Assembly: GCF_027579695.1 (NCBI RefSeq)
Contig: NC_083575.1
Span: 33,268,382-33,332,381, forward strand
Length of the DNA: 64,000 nt
From: Neoarius graeffei
Lineage: Eukaryota; Chordata; Actinopteri; Siluriformes; Ariidae
Direction of reading: 5' to 3'
Made by a program: the position numbers and the translations under genes. The notes under the pieces are model-generated. The model had not been told where the DNA came from. It made no database searches and was given only the letters and a program-made list of their open reading frames with translations. Position 1 is the stretch's first letter. Each line of letters begins with the position of its first letter. This document shows positions 11,248 through 22,929 of the stretch, one piece after another.

Positions 11248-13497
11248 CTATGATATTCTAAAGGCAATAACTTTAATCAGTCTCTCATTATAAGTCATGT
11301 TCTGAGGATAGTTTAATATAAATTTTGTTGCTCTTCTCTGAACATTCTTCAAGAGTTCACAGTGCTTGGTAGTATAGGGCGACCACAAACTGTTACCATA
11401 TTCAAGCTTTGGTCGAACTAGCACACAGTATAGGAGCTTTCTAATGGTGGAGTCCTGCACGTCCCAGCAAACTCCTTTAAGGAGACCAAGAGTCTTATTC
11501 ACTTTCACAACAGTGCCCTCTATGTGCCTTGACCAGGACATGTCGTTAGACACCGTAATTCCAAGGTCAGTGATGGATGACATGCATTCAAGCGGTCGAC
11601 CAGCAAGGGTGTAATTCCAGATAGTAGTTGGAGTTTTCTTCTTGGAAATGTGCAACACTTTAAATTTAGTTGCATTGAAGTCCATTGCCCAGTCCTGACT
11701 CCACTTGAAAAGGCAATCAAGGTCACTTTGAAGAAGATTATCAGTGCCAGGCTGGTTGATTACATGATACAGTTTAGAGTCATCCACAAAAAGAGCGATG
11801 GTTGAGTTGGAACAGATGTACTCAGAAGCATCGTTGATGTACATAAGTGGGCCGAGGATTCACCCCTGTGGCACACCAGATGTCACGGGAAGCCAATTTG
11901 AATAGTAGCCATCTATGACAACTCTTTGTTGCCTGTCAGTATGATAGCTTTGAAACCAAGAAAGCAGTGATCCATTGATCCCACACAGTTCCAATTTTAG
12001 CAATAGCAAATCATGAGATACCTTATCGAAGGCTTTGGATAAATCGAGGAAAATAGCATCGAGCTCTTTGCCACTAGCAATAGAGTTCACTATGTCATAA
12101 TAGACCTCTAAAAGTTGAGATGTGGTAGATCTTTCTTTGAGGAAACCATCTTGAAGTTGGTTCAACTGGGCTGTAAGATGTTGATAGCAATGGTTAAAGA
12201 CACACCGCTCAAGTACCTTGGAGACTATACTAAGCAGGGAGATTGGCCTGTAGTTGGATGGCAAAATTGGATTGTCTTTCTTGTAGACAGGCATAATGTG
12301 TGCAAATTTCCAATTAGTAGACATGACTCCAAATGAAACAGAGAGATTAAACAATCTACATAGCGAAGGGGCAACTTCATCTGCAATGTTTGTAAGAAGT
12401 CTGCTAGGTATCCCATCGAGGCCACATGCTTTGTTGGGGTCCAAGTTGCATAGTACTTCAGTTACTTTAGCCACTGTCAACTGGATGCTGGAGATGCCAT
12501 CAGAGTTTCCACAGGTTGAAGGTATGGTAGGTGGATGCGGATTAGGCGGGCTAAATACAGAATGAAAGAATCAATTAAAAATGTTCGCCTTCTCCATGCT
12601 GTTCTTAACAAATACTTGGCCATCCTTAAGAAAAGTAGGCTATTGATTCATCTTAGTGGACATTTTTACAAACAACCAGAAGCACTTCAGGTTCTCAAAC
12701 ACAGAATCTCTAAGCTTGTTAGTGTAATCTTTCTTTTTCCTTGAGATAATTTGTTTTGTTTTGTGTCTGAGAAGTTTGAATTTCTCAACTTCACTAGAGA
12801 ATTTTGTCCTTAATGCCTTCTTCCTTTGACTTTTTTCTTATGGATAAGTGTTCGAAATTCTTTGTCAATCCACGGATGGTCAGTCACATCACGCCTTGTA
12901 TATTTTGGAATGTGTTCAATTACAGCAGAGATAAACAGGTCACTCCAAATGCTAAGTGATTCATTAACATCACTGGGAACAAAGGCCAAGTCCCAGGGTG
13001 TGTGTAAGAGTAGTTCTTTAAGGCCTGACCAATTGGCTTTCTTGAAGTTGTAAACAGAACGCTTGACTTGACGCTTTCTTGTAATATTCAAATCAAGTTC
13101 AAAACTTAAGAGTTTATGATCTGTATTAAAGATATCTTCAAAACCTTCAAGTTTCTTCACTTTGTCTGGGATGTGGGTGAGAATTAAATTGAGTGTGCTG
13201 TTGATCCTGGTTGGAAAGTGCACCAATTGCCACAGAAAATTGTCTTTTACTGTCTTTGTAAAATAACTATGAATTGCATCGCTTGTAGTTGTTGTCCCAG
13301 TTGCCCAGTTGATATGGGGAAGGTTGAAATCTCCGCATATAATTAGCTGGTCAAACTTGGCTTTAGAAGCAAGAAGCATTGATTTCTTGAACTCCTTGAT
13401 ATAAGCCAAATCTGAATTTGGAGGTCTGTAAAATGCTAGAGTTAAGAGTTTCCTTTTTGATTTGGGACACAATTCACAGGCCAAAATTTCGACATTG
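11248..13497 (-). pseudogene. LINE EN-RT pseudogene
   Basis: Endonuclease C-terminal part (13,497-12,810: LIICGDFNLPHINW, then FNTDHKLLSFEL). A linker with frameshifts (12,810-12,480) is followed by the RT (12,480-11,248: DPNKACGLDGIPSRLL, YRPISLLSIVSKVLE, FLDLSKAFDKVSHD, SGVPQG, then FVDDSKLYH). The catalytic FVDD is intact. An in-frame TGA at 11,860-11,862 splits the PQG-SILGP motif. The C-terminal thumb has LGLLKGVCWDVQDSTIRKLL. The N-terminal endonuclease and any ORF1 are lost by 5' truncation. The exact clade (Rex1, CR1 or jockey) is not resolved. Confidence 0.75.
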
Positions 13498-13498
13498 G

Positions 13499-14132
13499 TT
13501 GACCATGTGGTCAAACATGGGTTATCTTTAAGGAAGGTTGGGCAGAGGTGGCAGCCTAATCTGAGCCACTACACTGTAGTAAGTATGATCAGGGCATTCT
13601 GAAATGAGAATAGGTAACTACACCTATTCTCTTTACCATGCTACTGAACTCACAAAACTGTGCCACGTATACTACTGTAGTATAATTCAATTGAATACCA
13701 ATAGTTACAGTAACTTAGAATAACATTTCATTTCATCCTGAAAAAAAACCATTCATATAAGGTTTTTGCAGATTTACTAGAAAACACCCTGCAGGAGGCA
13801 GAAGATGGTTGGATGCAGTTGATTCATGGTTGACCACCCATGATGTTTGCTAATTCACCTGCCACCTTACTCTTCATTCTTCAAAACAACTAAAGAGTTA
13901 TTTTCGGCATGGTGATGGAAGGTCTATGATCAGCAATACCACCAACACATACCCCTTCTCCAGGCAATGGTAGAGGCCTGTGGTGACATTGATGCAGTAG
14001 CATGCCAGGACTAGATATGTCACTCCAGATGGTACTTCCCCTGCTGTCTCGCCAGAGAGAATATTGCTTATGATGTCGATGAAGTGCTGTGGTCAGATCC
14101 AAATAGAAGATAGGATGGACCATAATTTTTCC
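13499..14132 (+). pseudogene. IS630/Tc1-like transposase pseudogene, copy A
   Basis: Exon 1 (about 13,499-13,613) reads DHVVKHGLSLRKVGQRWQPN, a helix-turn-helix-type N-terminus, and ends at a GTAACT donor. The acceptor TTTTTGCAG near 13,770 leads into exon 2. The middle of exon 2 is deleted: only a few codons separate the acceptor from the C-terminal block (13,830-14,130) containing VDHP, HLPPYSS, KELFSAW, ACGDIDA and FPCCLAREN. The first two catalytic Asp regions are missing, the expected catalytic Glu in the NPxEE motif is Lys (TTKELF), and there are at least four in-frame stops. The family appears in fish genomes as a DDE_3-type transposase; here it is dead. Confidence 0.7.
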
Positions 14133-14626
14133 TCTAGTTCATAGTGACATGCATATATTTGTTATTTTCTATTACAGTACAGTATATATAGCATGTGTTG
14201 TCTGTTACTATTAATATCAAAAAATATAAATAAAGCATTCCCCTTGAATTTATGTTTTATTGTTTATATGTACTGATTTTGTATAGTCTACATATTTGTG
14301 AAAATAAATGTATGTGTAAGCACTATGATCAGTCTGTTGTGCCCTGCATACTGAAAATGCAAAAGACAATTTCTAGAAGTGTTTTCCATTTCTCACATCA
14401 ATGTATAGTTGGCATGTAGGAAGAGCTATTCATTTGATATGTGTGTAGAGGTTTGAGGCAAAAATACCATTTTGACAAAAGTTACATTTTTTTTTTTGCA
14501 ATTGCCAAGACAAAAAGTGGTGCTTGTGGCACAATTACTGAAACTTATAAGTGGGTGTGGCCACTGCCATGCAAATTCCACACCCATTTACCAATTACCC
14601 AATCCCAGTCCTCACAGATAAAAACA

Positions 14627-14756
14627 TCCATCCATCCATTATCTGTAGCCACTTATCCTGTTCTACATGGTCGCAGGCAAGCTGGAGCCTATCCCAGCTG
14701 ACTATGGGCGAGAGGCGGGATACACCCTGGACAAGTTGCCAGGTCGTTGCAGGGCT
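14627..14756 (-). mobile_element. 5'-truncated SINE, 13-bp TSD
   Basis: Minus-strand 3' portion of the GGTGTAGTGG-headed SINE, with tail (GGAT)n. It is flanked by ACAGATAAAAACA on both sides (14614-14626 and 14757-14769). The tRNA head is missing, as expected from incomplete reverse transcription. Confidence 0.8.
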
Positions 14757-15337
14757 ACAGATAAAAACACTTATAACTAATTTGTTCACTTAGAAATCAT
14801 AGTTTGTTCATGATAAATAGGACACAGATTAAAAGTCTTGGCTTAGATAATGATGGAGGCCAATATTAGAGAGAGAGGAAGAGGATGAGAACAAAGGTTA
14901 ATAAGAGTAACACTTATAGATGAAATCTGAGCCACTCTGATTGACCATGTGGTCAACCATGAGTTAGCTTTCAGGGAGGCTAGGCAGAGGCTCCAGCCTA
15001 ATCTGAACCAATACACTGTGGTAAGTTTAATCTGGACATTTTGAAGTGAGAATGGGTAACTACACCTATCCTCTATACTGTGCTACTGAACTCACAAAAA
15101 TGCACTATGAATACTAATGTACAACCCCGATTCCAAAAAAGTTGGGACAAAGTACAAATTGTAAATAAAAACAGAATGCATGTGGAAGTTTCAAAATTCC
15201 ATATTTTATTCAGAATAGAACATAGATGACACATAAAATGTTTAAACTGAGAAAATGTATCATTTAAAGAGAAAAATTAGGTGATTTTAAATTTCATGAC
15301 AACAACACATCTCAAAAAAGTTGGGACAAGGCCATGT

Positions 15338-16360
15338 TTACCACTGTGAGACATCCCCTTTTCTCTTTACAACAGTCTGTAAATGTCTGGGGACTGAGGA
15401 GACAAGTTGCTCAAATTTAGGGATAGGAATGTTAACCCATTCTTGTCTAATGTAGGATTCTAGTTGCTCAACTGTCTTAGGTATTTTTTGTCGTATCTTC
15501 TGTTTTATGATGCGCCAAATGTTTTCTATGGGTGAAAGATCTGGACTGCAGGCTGGCCAGTTCAGTACCCGGACCCTTCTTCTACGCAGCCATGATGCTG
15601 TAATTGATGCAGTATGTGGTTTGGCATTGTCATGTTGGAAAATGCAAGGTCTTCCCTGAAAGAGACGTTGTCTGGATGGGAGCATATGTTGCTCTAGAAC
15701 CTGGATATACCTTTCAGCATTGATGGTGTCTTTCCAGATGTGTAAGCTGCCCATGCCACACACACTAATGCAACCCCATACCATCAGAGATGCAGGCTTC
15801 TGAACTGAGCGCCGATAACAACTTGGGTCGTCCTTCTCCTCTTTAGTCCGAATGACACGGCGTCCCTAATTTCCATAAAGAACTTCAAATTTTGATTCGT
15901 CTGACCACAGAACAGTTTTCCACTTTGCCACAGTCCATTTTAAATGAGCCTTGGCCCAGAGAAGACGTCTGCGCTTCTGGATCATGTTTAGATACGGCTT
16001 CTTCTTTGAACTATAGAGTTTTAGCTGGCAACGGCGGATGGTACGGTGAATTGTGTTCACAGATAATGTTCTCTGGAAATATTCCTGAGCCCATTTTGTG
16101 ATTTCCAATACAGAAGCATGCCTGTATGTGATGCAGTGCCGTCTAAGGGCCCGAAGATCACGGGCACCCAGTATGGTTTTCCGGCATTGACCCTTACGCA
16201 CAGAGATTCTTCCAGATTCTCTGAATCTTTTGATGATATTATGCACTGTAGATGATGATATGTTCAAACCCTTTGCAATTTTACACTGTCGAACTCCTTT
16301 CTGATATTGCTCCACTATTTGTCGGCGCAGAATTAGGGGGATTGGTGATCCTCTTCCCAT
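15338..16360 (-). pseudogene. Tc1-like DD34E transposase of E1 (one nonsense codon)
   Basis: Start MGRGSPIPLILRRQIVEQYQ at 16360, two helix-turn-helix regions (KIAKGLNISSSTVHNIIKRF), catalytic Asp in LWSDESKFEV, a TAG at 15866-15868 where E2 has Gln, then FQHDNAKPHTA (second Asp) and SPIENIWR (Glu, 34 residues later). Ends KGDVSQW at 15338. The total is 340 codons plus stop, the family length. Apart from the single TAG the frame is open. E2 is inserted 4 bp upstream of the ATG, separating the gene from its 5' region. Confidence 0.85.
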
Positions 16361-16365
16361 TTTTA

Positions 16366-17966
16366 CAACCCCGATTCCAAAAAAGTTGGGACAAAGTACA
16401 AATTGTAAATAAAAACGGAATGCAATAATTTACAAATCTCAAAAACTGATATTGTATTCACAGTAGAACATAGACAACATATCAAATGTCGAAAGTGAGA
16501 CATTTTGAAATTTCATGCCAAATATTGGCTCATTTGAAATTTCATGACAGCAACACATCTCAAAAAAGTTGGGACAGGGGCAATAAGAGGCTGGAAAAGT
16601 TAAAGGTACAAAAAAGGAACAGCTGGAGGACCAAATTGCAACTCATTAGGTCAATTGGCAATAGGTCATTAACATGACTGGGTATAAAAAGAGCATCTTG
16701 GAGTGGCAGCAGCTCTCAGAAGTAAAGATGGGAAGAGGATCACCAATCCCCTTAATTCTGCGCCGACAAATAGTGGAGCAATATCAGAAAGGAGTTCGAC
16801 AGTGTAAAATTGCAAAGAGTTTGAATCATCATCTACAGTGCATAATATCATCAAAAGATTCAGAGAATCTAGAAGAATCTCTGTGCGTAAGGGTCAAGGC
16901 CGGAAAACCATACAGGGTGCCCGTGATCTTCGGGCCCTTAGACGGCACTGTATCACATACAGGCATGCTTCTGTATTGGAAATCACAAAATGGGCTCAGG
17001 AATATTTCCAGAGAACATTATCTGTGAATACAATTTACCGTGCCATCCACCGTTGCCAGCTAAAACTCTATAGTTCAAAGAAGAAGCCGTATCTAAACAT
17101 GATCCAGAAGCGCAGACGTCTTCTCTGGGCCAAGGCTCATTTAAAATGGACTGTGGCAAAGTGGAAAACTGTTCTGTGGTCAGACGAATCAAAATTTGAA
17201 GTTCTTTATGGAAATCAGGGACGCCATGTCATTCGGACTAAAGAGGAGAAGGACGACCCAAGTTGTTATCGGTGCTCAATTCAGAAGCCTGCATCTCTGA
17301 TGGAATGGGGTTGCATTAGTGCGTGTGGCATGGGCAGCTTACACATCTGGAAAGACACCATCAATGCTGAAAGGTATATCCAGGTTCTAGAGCAACACAT
17401 GTTCCCATCCAGACGACGTCTCTTTCAGGGAAGACCTTGCATTTTCCAACATGACAATGCCAAACCACATACTGCATCAATTACAGCATCATGGCTGCGT
17501 AGAAGAAGGGTCCGGGTACTGAACTGGCCAGCCTGCAGTCCAGATCTTTCACCCATAGAAAACATTTGGCGCATCATAAAACGGAAGATACGACAAAAAA
17601 GACCTAAGACAGTTGAGCAACTAGAATCCTACATTAGACAAGAATGGGTTAACATTCCTATCCCTAAATTTGAGCAACTTGTCTCCTCAGTCCCCAGACG
17701 TTTACAGACTGTTGTAAAGAGAAAAGGGGATGTCTCACAGTGGTAAACATGGCCTTGTCCCAACTTTTTTGAGATGTGTTGTTGTCATGAAATTTAAAAT
17801 CACCTAATTTTTCTCTTTAAATTATACATTTTCTCAGTTTAAACGTTTGATATGTCATCTATGTTCTATTCTGAATAAAATATGGAATTTTGAAGCTTCC
17901 ATATCATTGCATTCCGTTTTTATTTACAATTTGTACTTTGTCCCAACTTTTTTGGAATCGGGGTTG
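16366..17966 (+). mobile_element. Tc1-like transposon E2 inserted in E1 in inverse orientation
   Basis: A complete 1,601-bp element with both TIRs (CAACCCCGATTCC... and ...GGAATCGGGGTTG), TA at 16364-16365 and 17967-17968. The site in uninterrupted relatives (27,050) reads CCCATCTTTACTTCTGAG. E2 separates CCCATTTTTA from CTTCTGAG, a standard TA insertion. Confidence 0.9.
16728..17746 (+). pseudogene. Tc1-like DD34E transposase of E2 (single 4-bp deletion)
   Basis: ATG at 16728 (MGRGSPIPL), stop after DVSQW at 17746. Compared with the copy at 27 kb, four bases (CATA) are missing at about 16,829, shifting the frame between KIAKSLN and VHNIIKRF. From 16,838 on, 302 codons are open and include LWSDESKFEV, FQHDNAKPHTA and SPIENIW with 34 residues between the second Asp and the Glu. 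It is the least damaged of the three copies of this family here. A TATA-like GTATAAAAAG lies about 45 bp upstream of the ATG. Confidence 0.88.
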
Positions 17967-18815
17967 TACTTCTGAGAGCCACTGCTACTCCAAAATGCTC
18001 TTTTTGTACCCAGTCATGTTAATGACCTATTGCCAATTGACCTAATGAGTTGCAATTTGGTCCTCCAGCTGTTCCTTTTTTGTACCTTTAACTTTTCCAC
18101 CCTCTTATTGCCCCTGTCCCAACTTTTTTGAAATGTGTTGCTGTCATGAAATTTCAAATGAGCTAATATTTGGCAAGAAATTTCAAAATGTCTCACTTTC
18201 GACATTTGATATGTTGTCTATGTTCTATTGTGAATACAATATCAGTTTTTGATATTTGTAAATTATTGCATTCCATTTTTATTTACAATTTGTACTTTGT
18301 CCCAACTTTTTTGGAATCGGGGTTGTACTACTAGAGCATCGTACCATTATATATCAGTAGTTACAATAGCTTACAGTAACCTTTCACTCAGGTCTGACTC
18401 CAGCTCTTTGTAATAAGGTGGGTCAGGGAAATTTTGTGGAGGGAAAAGTATATAAATATATATTCAGAAGAAACACGATGCTTCAATCAGAAGTCCTTCT
18501 GTGTTTTATATATTTTTTTTCTTATATATAAATTCTCTCTCTCTCTTGCATGGGTGGGCCAGCCTCCATGAAGCCAGACCTGTTTTCACTTCATACTGAA
18601 AAACCATTCACATCATGTTTTTTGCAGATTTACTAGATAACTCCCTGCTGGAGGAAGAAGATGGCTGTTCACCCCAGAGCAGGTAGAGTACATCGTAAAC
18701 ATGGTCAGCGCAGACAATAGCATACCTCTGTGACAAATACAACGGTACATAAGCACTGACATAACGTTTTAATTGAGCTAGATGTTGCTGCAGTGAACCA
18801 CAAGTTTGTCGGGTG

Positions 18816-19213
18816 GAACGGTGGTGTAGTAGTTAGCACTGTCACTTCATAGCAAGAAGGTTCTGGGTTTGAGCCCAGCAGCTGATGGGGGCCTTTCTGT
18901 GTAGAGTTTGCAATGTTTTCCCTGTGTGCTCCAGCTTCCCTCACAGTTCAAAGACATGCAGTTAGGTTAACATGGGGTGGCCTTGGGCTGAAGTGCCCTT
19001 GAGCAAGGCACCTAACCCCCAACTGCTCCCTGGGTGCTGTAACATAGCTGCCAACTGCTCTGGGTATGTGTGTGTGCTTACTTGTGTGTGCATGTGTGTG
19101 TTCATTGATTCAGATGGGTTAAATGCAGAGGAGGAATTTCACTGTGTGCTTAAGTCTGTGCTTGAGTGTACATGTGACAAATAAAGGCTACTTCTTCTTC
19201 TTCTTCTTCTTGT
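18816..19213 (+). mobile_element. Chimeric SINE with tRNA head and different 3' body, (TTC)n tail
   Basis: Head GGTGGTGTAGTAGTTAGCAC and B box GGTTTGAGCCC match the other SINEs. From about 18,975 it changes to GGTGGCCTTGGGCTGAAGTG and the LINE-like end GACAAATAAAGGCTACTTC(TTC)n. It lies in exon 2 of transposase copy B, just before DKTGFNL. TSD unclear (possibly TTGT). Confidence 0.7.
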
Positions 19214-19380
19214 TATTTGATAAAACTGGCTTTAACCTTGACAAAATAAGACACTATAGGACACCATGCCATCATCAATGTCCCTGGGCAACATGGGGGC
19301 AACATCACAACATGTTCAGCCATTAGCCATGCAACTCTTGGTTCCACATCATCACCTCCCTTAATACCCTATACACTGTA

Positions 19381-19914
19381 CACTCACCATCCACTTTATT
19401 AAGTACACCATACACCTACTGTTTTAGGCAGTTATCTAATCAGCCATTCCCTTGACAGCAGCACAATGCATAAAATCATGCAGATACAAATCAAGAGATT
19501 CAGTTAATATTCACTTCAAACATCAGAATGGGAAAAATTGTGATGTCTGTGATTTTCAGTGTGGCATGGGTGTTGGTGCCAAATGGACTGGTTTGAGTAT
19601 TTAAGAAACTGATGCCCTCCTGATGTTTTCACACACCACAGTCTCTAGAGTTTACACAGAATGGTGCGAAAAACAAAAAACAATGAGTGAGCGACAGTTC
19701 TGTGGGTGGAAGTGCCTTGTTGATAAGCGAGGTCAGAGGAAAATGGCCAGATTGGTTTGAGCTGCCAGGAAGGATATAGTAACTCTTTACAACTATGGTG
19801 AGCAGAAAAGCATCTTTTGCAACAGCAAAAGACCACATTGGGTGTCACTCCTGCCAGCCAAAAAGAGGAATCTTAGAATCAAGAACAAGTTCCTATTAAA
19901 GTGACCAGTGAGTG
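19381..19914 (+). mobile_element. Internally deleted mariner/Tc1 (MITE-like), 534 bp
   Basis: TIRs CACTCACCATCCACTTTATT and ...GTGACCAGTGAGTG, flanked by TA (19379-19380, 19915-19916). Inside, VWRENGAKNKK-like remnants of a transposase N-terminus (SERQFCGWKCLVDK, RGQRKMARLV) remain, then sequence jumps to the 3' end. The catalytic core is deleted. It sits in exon 2 of transposase copy B. Confidence 0.75.
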
Positions 19915-22247
19915 TACCACACAACACAACACAAAATTCCCAATGACAACGTAAGTTTCCACTGGGCTGCTCTGGTATGGAATTGGTTCACTGACCACCC
20001 ATGATTTTTGGTACTTCACCTGCCACTCTTCATTCCTCAATCCAACTGAAGAGTTATTTTTGATGATGGATGGTTTATAATCAGCAATCCCACCAATGCA
20101 TGTCCCTTCACCAGGTGATGGAAAAAGCTTGTGGAGAAATTGATGCAGGAGCATGCCAGGGCTGGATACGTACTCCAGATGGTACTTCCCTGCTGTCAAG
20201 CTAGAGAGAACGTTGCTTTGACGTTGATAAGGTGCTGTGACCAGACCAAAATAGGAGACAGGATGTACCCTAATTTTTCCTTTACAACCCTGATTCCAAA
20301 AAAGTTGGGACAAAGTACAAATTGTAAGTAAAAACAGAATGCAATGATGTGGAAGTTTCAAAATTCCATATTTTATTCAGAATAGAACATACTCTTTGGT
20401 AGACTGTCGATCCGACAATGTCAATGTGCAGTGGGCCTCCTTTTGTGGGCACGGGTGTGGCTGAAGAGACCAATTCTGGAGGCACACACTCGTGGGCAGT
20501 AAGGGCATTGAAACGTGGCTGCTGCAGGAAGGGAGGATGTTGAGGCATTTCTTCTTTCTCTTGCTTGGGTGATGTGGTCACGGCAACTGCTTTCAAAGTT
20601 GTCCTGGGCCTGCCGGATTTGACTATGCCATGCTGGTCTGTCTTGTGCACAAGCCTCAAGGTCTTTTGCAGGGATGCCGACATGTTTCAGGCTGTCTTTA
20701 ATGCAGTCTTTGTACTGTTTTCTCGGTTGGCCCCTGGGTCTGTGGCCCTGCCTCAGCTCTCCATAGAGTAGGTGGCGAGGCAGTCTGTAAGGCTCCATGC
20801 GAATGACGTGACCAGTCCAGCGGAGTTGAGCCTTCAAGACCATAGCTTCTATGCTAACTAGGTCTGCTGTGTCCAGGACTTCGAGGTTCGTCACTCGGTC
20901 TTGCCACTTGATGCCCATGATTGACCATAGGGATCTCATGTGAAAACGTTCAAGCTGTTTGATTTGTTTCCTGTACAGCGTCCAGGTCTCACAGCCGTAG
21001 AGGAGACTTGTGATCATGACAACTTTGTACACTTTGATTTTTGTCTCGAGCCTGATGCTTTTGTGACTCATCACATGAGATCGAAGGCGACCAAGAGCCT
21101 GACTGGCTTTGCTGATCCTGGCAGAGATTTCCTTGTCGAGGGAGCCGTCACTGGATATGATGCTCCCGAGGTATTTGAAGTTCTCAACATTCTACAGTGC
21201 AGTACCTCCAATAGAGATGGTGGGGGGAGGGTGCACAGCAGGGCCTGGGGATGGTTGGAAGAGGACTTCTGTTTTTCCTAGGCTGATTGTCAGGCCGAAG
21301 AGTTGGGAGGCTTCTGCAAACTTGCTGACGATGAACTGGAGGTCCGCTTCTGTGTGTGCCATCAGTGCACAGTCGTTGGCAAACAATGCATCTGTCACAA
21401 GTCTCACCATTGTTCGGGTCTTAGCATTCAGCCGGCGCAGGTCAAACAGAGAGCCGTCTAACCTGTACTTAATGTAGATGCCTCTGTCGAGATCTCTGAG
21501 GGCATGGTTCAGCACGCATGTGAAGAACAGGTTAAACAGGACCGGGGCGAGGACACAGCCCTGTTTGACACCATTTCAAATCTCAAAGGGAGCAGAAATG
21601 TCACCCCCAGCAAGTACAGTGCCAACCATGTCGTCGTGGAAGAGGCGGATGATGGTGGTGAATTTCCTCGGGCAGCCAAGCTTGGTGAGGATGACCCACA
21701 GCGCTTCTCTCTTCACTGTATCAAAGGCCTTCGTAAGGTCTATGAAAACTGCATAAAGATCCATCCGCTGCTCGATGAACTTTTCCTGGACCTGTCTCAC
21801 CGAGAAGATCATGTCGATGGTGCTGCGGCCTCGTCTGAAGCCACACTGGGACTCTGGCAGTGACGGTTCTGAGACGGCGCTGACAAGGCGGTTCAGGATG
21901 ACCCTGGTGAGTATCTTGCCAGCGATAGAGAGGAGGGAGATGCCACGATAATTGCCACAGTCAGATTTGCTGCCCTTGTTCTTGAATAGAGAACAATGGC
22001 ATCTCAAAAGTCCTGTGGCATGGATTCTTCTTCCCAAATGCTGTAAAGTATCTTGTGGAGTGTGTCCAGGGCCAATGGGCCGGCTGCCTTGTATATCTCG
22101 ACTGGGATGCCGTCCCTGCCTGGCGCCTTACCAGAGTTCATCTGCTTCACTGCGGTGGTGACTTCTTCAAAGGTGGGTGGCAGGTCAAGTTCCTCAAGTG
22201 CTGGCTTCTCTGGGATTACGTTCAAAGCTGTAGGGTCAACTGTAGAT

Positions 22248-22929
22248 GGTCTGTTTTACCTAAGTAATTAATTTCCTTTAACATAATTTATTTTAATTTT
22301 GATTTTAATGATTTTACTTTCTTTATTTTAATTTCTTTTTAATCTTGGATTTTAATGATTTTACTTTTACTTTAATTCTTTGTTACTGTGATCCTCGTAG
22401 ATTTTATCTGCAGGACGATTTTTGGTGATCCTCATAGATTTTGTCTGCGGGACAATTTTATTTGGTGATCCTCGTAGATTGTGTCTGTGGGACGATTTTT
22501 GGTGATCCTCGTGGAAGAGCCATGGGAAGAGCGCGCTTTATGTGATCCTCATAGATTTTGTCTGCGGGACAATTTTTGGTGATCCTCATAGATTTTGTCT
22601 GTGGGACGATTTTATTTGGTGATCCTCATAGATTTTCTCTGCGGGACGATTTTTGGTGATCCTCGTGGAAGAGCCACGGGAAGAGCGTGCTTTATGAGTT
22701 AAAACAATAATAATAATTAATCTCGAGGCTGATTCCTTTTTTGAACTTTTATTTCATTTTATTATTTTATTTCTACTATTGTTTAATTCTTATTATTTTT
22801 CTTCCCCAATTATTTTATGTAATTTTATTTTCTATTGTTTACTGTTCTGCTTTTACTTCTGTAAAGCACATTGAACTGCCACTGTGTATGAAATGTGCTA
22901 TATAAATAAACTTGCCTTGCCTTGCCTTG
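22248..22929 (+). mobile_element. LINE 3' end with internal minisatellite, nested in LINE
   Basis: Interrupts the codons joining HFSTLLN and RPSTVDPTAL of the host LINE. It ends with GCACATTGAACTGCCACTGT, CTATATAAATAAACTTGCC and (TTGCC)n, a typical fish LINE 3' terminus. AT-rich upstream part and a minisatellite in the middle. No coding region. Confidence 0.65.
22388..22695 (+). repeat. Minisatellite with two-level (higher-order) structure
   Basis: Basic unit of about 38 bp, GTGATCCTCRTAGATTTTG plus TCTGCGGGACRATTTT. The order is three such units followed by a variant unit (GTGATCCTCGTGGAAGAGCC...), and this four-unit block of ~154 bp occurs twice (22388-22540 and 22541-22695). Confidence 0.85.

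Larger units (their letters stand above)
10510..13497 (-). mobile_element. 5'-truncated LINE (jockey/CR1-like) with (CTAAA)n tail
   Basis: A minus-strand non-LTR element inserted in exon 1 of transposon copy A. Host sequence GGGTCACTTTAG stops at its 3' tail and resumes as TTGACCATGTGG. It starts inside the endonuclease domain at about 13,497 and ends in an A-poor pentamer tail, (TTTAG)n on the plus strand. No clean TSD is visible; about 4 bp of host seem lost compared with copy B. Confidence 0.75.
8590..14572 (+). mobile_element. IS630-like DNA transposon, tandem copy A
   Basis: First of three head-to-tail copies sharing landmarks with copy B (14.57-35.38 kb): CAGTCCTCACAGAT, GGAGGCCAATATTGGAGAGA, GATGAAATCTGGGTCACT, the exon at 13.5 kb, the C-terminal coding region at 13.8-14.1 kb and a shared 3' region (CCATTTTGACAAAAGTTACA). 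After removal of the Tc1 (8883-10482) and the LINE (10510-13497) about 1.3 kb remains. The left boundary is uncertain because 8590-8700 does not align with copy B. Confidence 0.65.
15122..18325 (-). mobile_element. Tc1-like transposon E1, split by a same-family insertion
   Basis: Left TIR CAACCCCGATTCCAAAAAAG at 15122, right TIR ending TTTTTTGGAATCGGGGTTG at 18325, TA on both sides. E1 is 15122-16365 plus 17969-18325, about 1.6 kb. Element E2, of the same family, sits in it in opposite orientation. E1 itself lies in the intron of transposon copy B. Confidence 0.85.
14905..20270 (+). pseudogene. IS630/Tc1-like DDE transposase pseudogene, copy B
   Basis: Exon 1 (~14,905-15,055) encodes IDEI...TLIDHVVNHELAFREARQ and ends at a GTAAC donor. 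The acceptor TTTTTTGCAG gives exon 2 from 18,628: LFTPEQVEYIVNMVSADNSI (to ~18,730), DKTGFNL with the first catalytic Asp (19,216), GHHAIINVPGQHGGNIT, DNVSFHWAALVW with the second Asp (~19,945), SFLNPTEELF with the catalytic Glu (~20,050), then MEKACGEIDAGACQGWIR. All three DDE positions survive, but frameshifts, stops and two insertions in exon 2 kill it. The intron holds the nested Tc1 pair. This is the clearest evidence that the repeated unit is a DDE_3-type transposon. Confidence 0.7.

Noticed and set aside
8590..14572. Copies A to C as exons of a host gene family
   Set aside because: The exon-like pieces translate to a DDE transposase (DNVSFHW, NPTEELF), so the unit is a transposon, not a host gene.
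22388..22695. CRISPR-like array
   Set aside because: Units are contiguous with no unique spacers, and this is a vertebrate LINE. It is a minisatellite.
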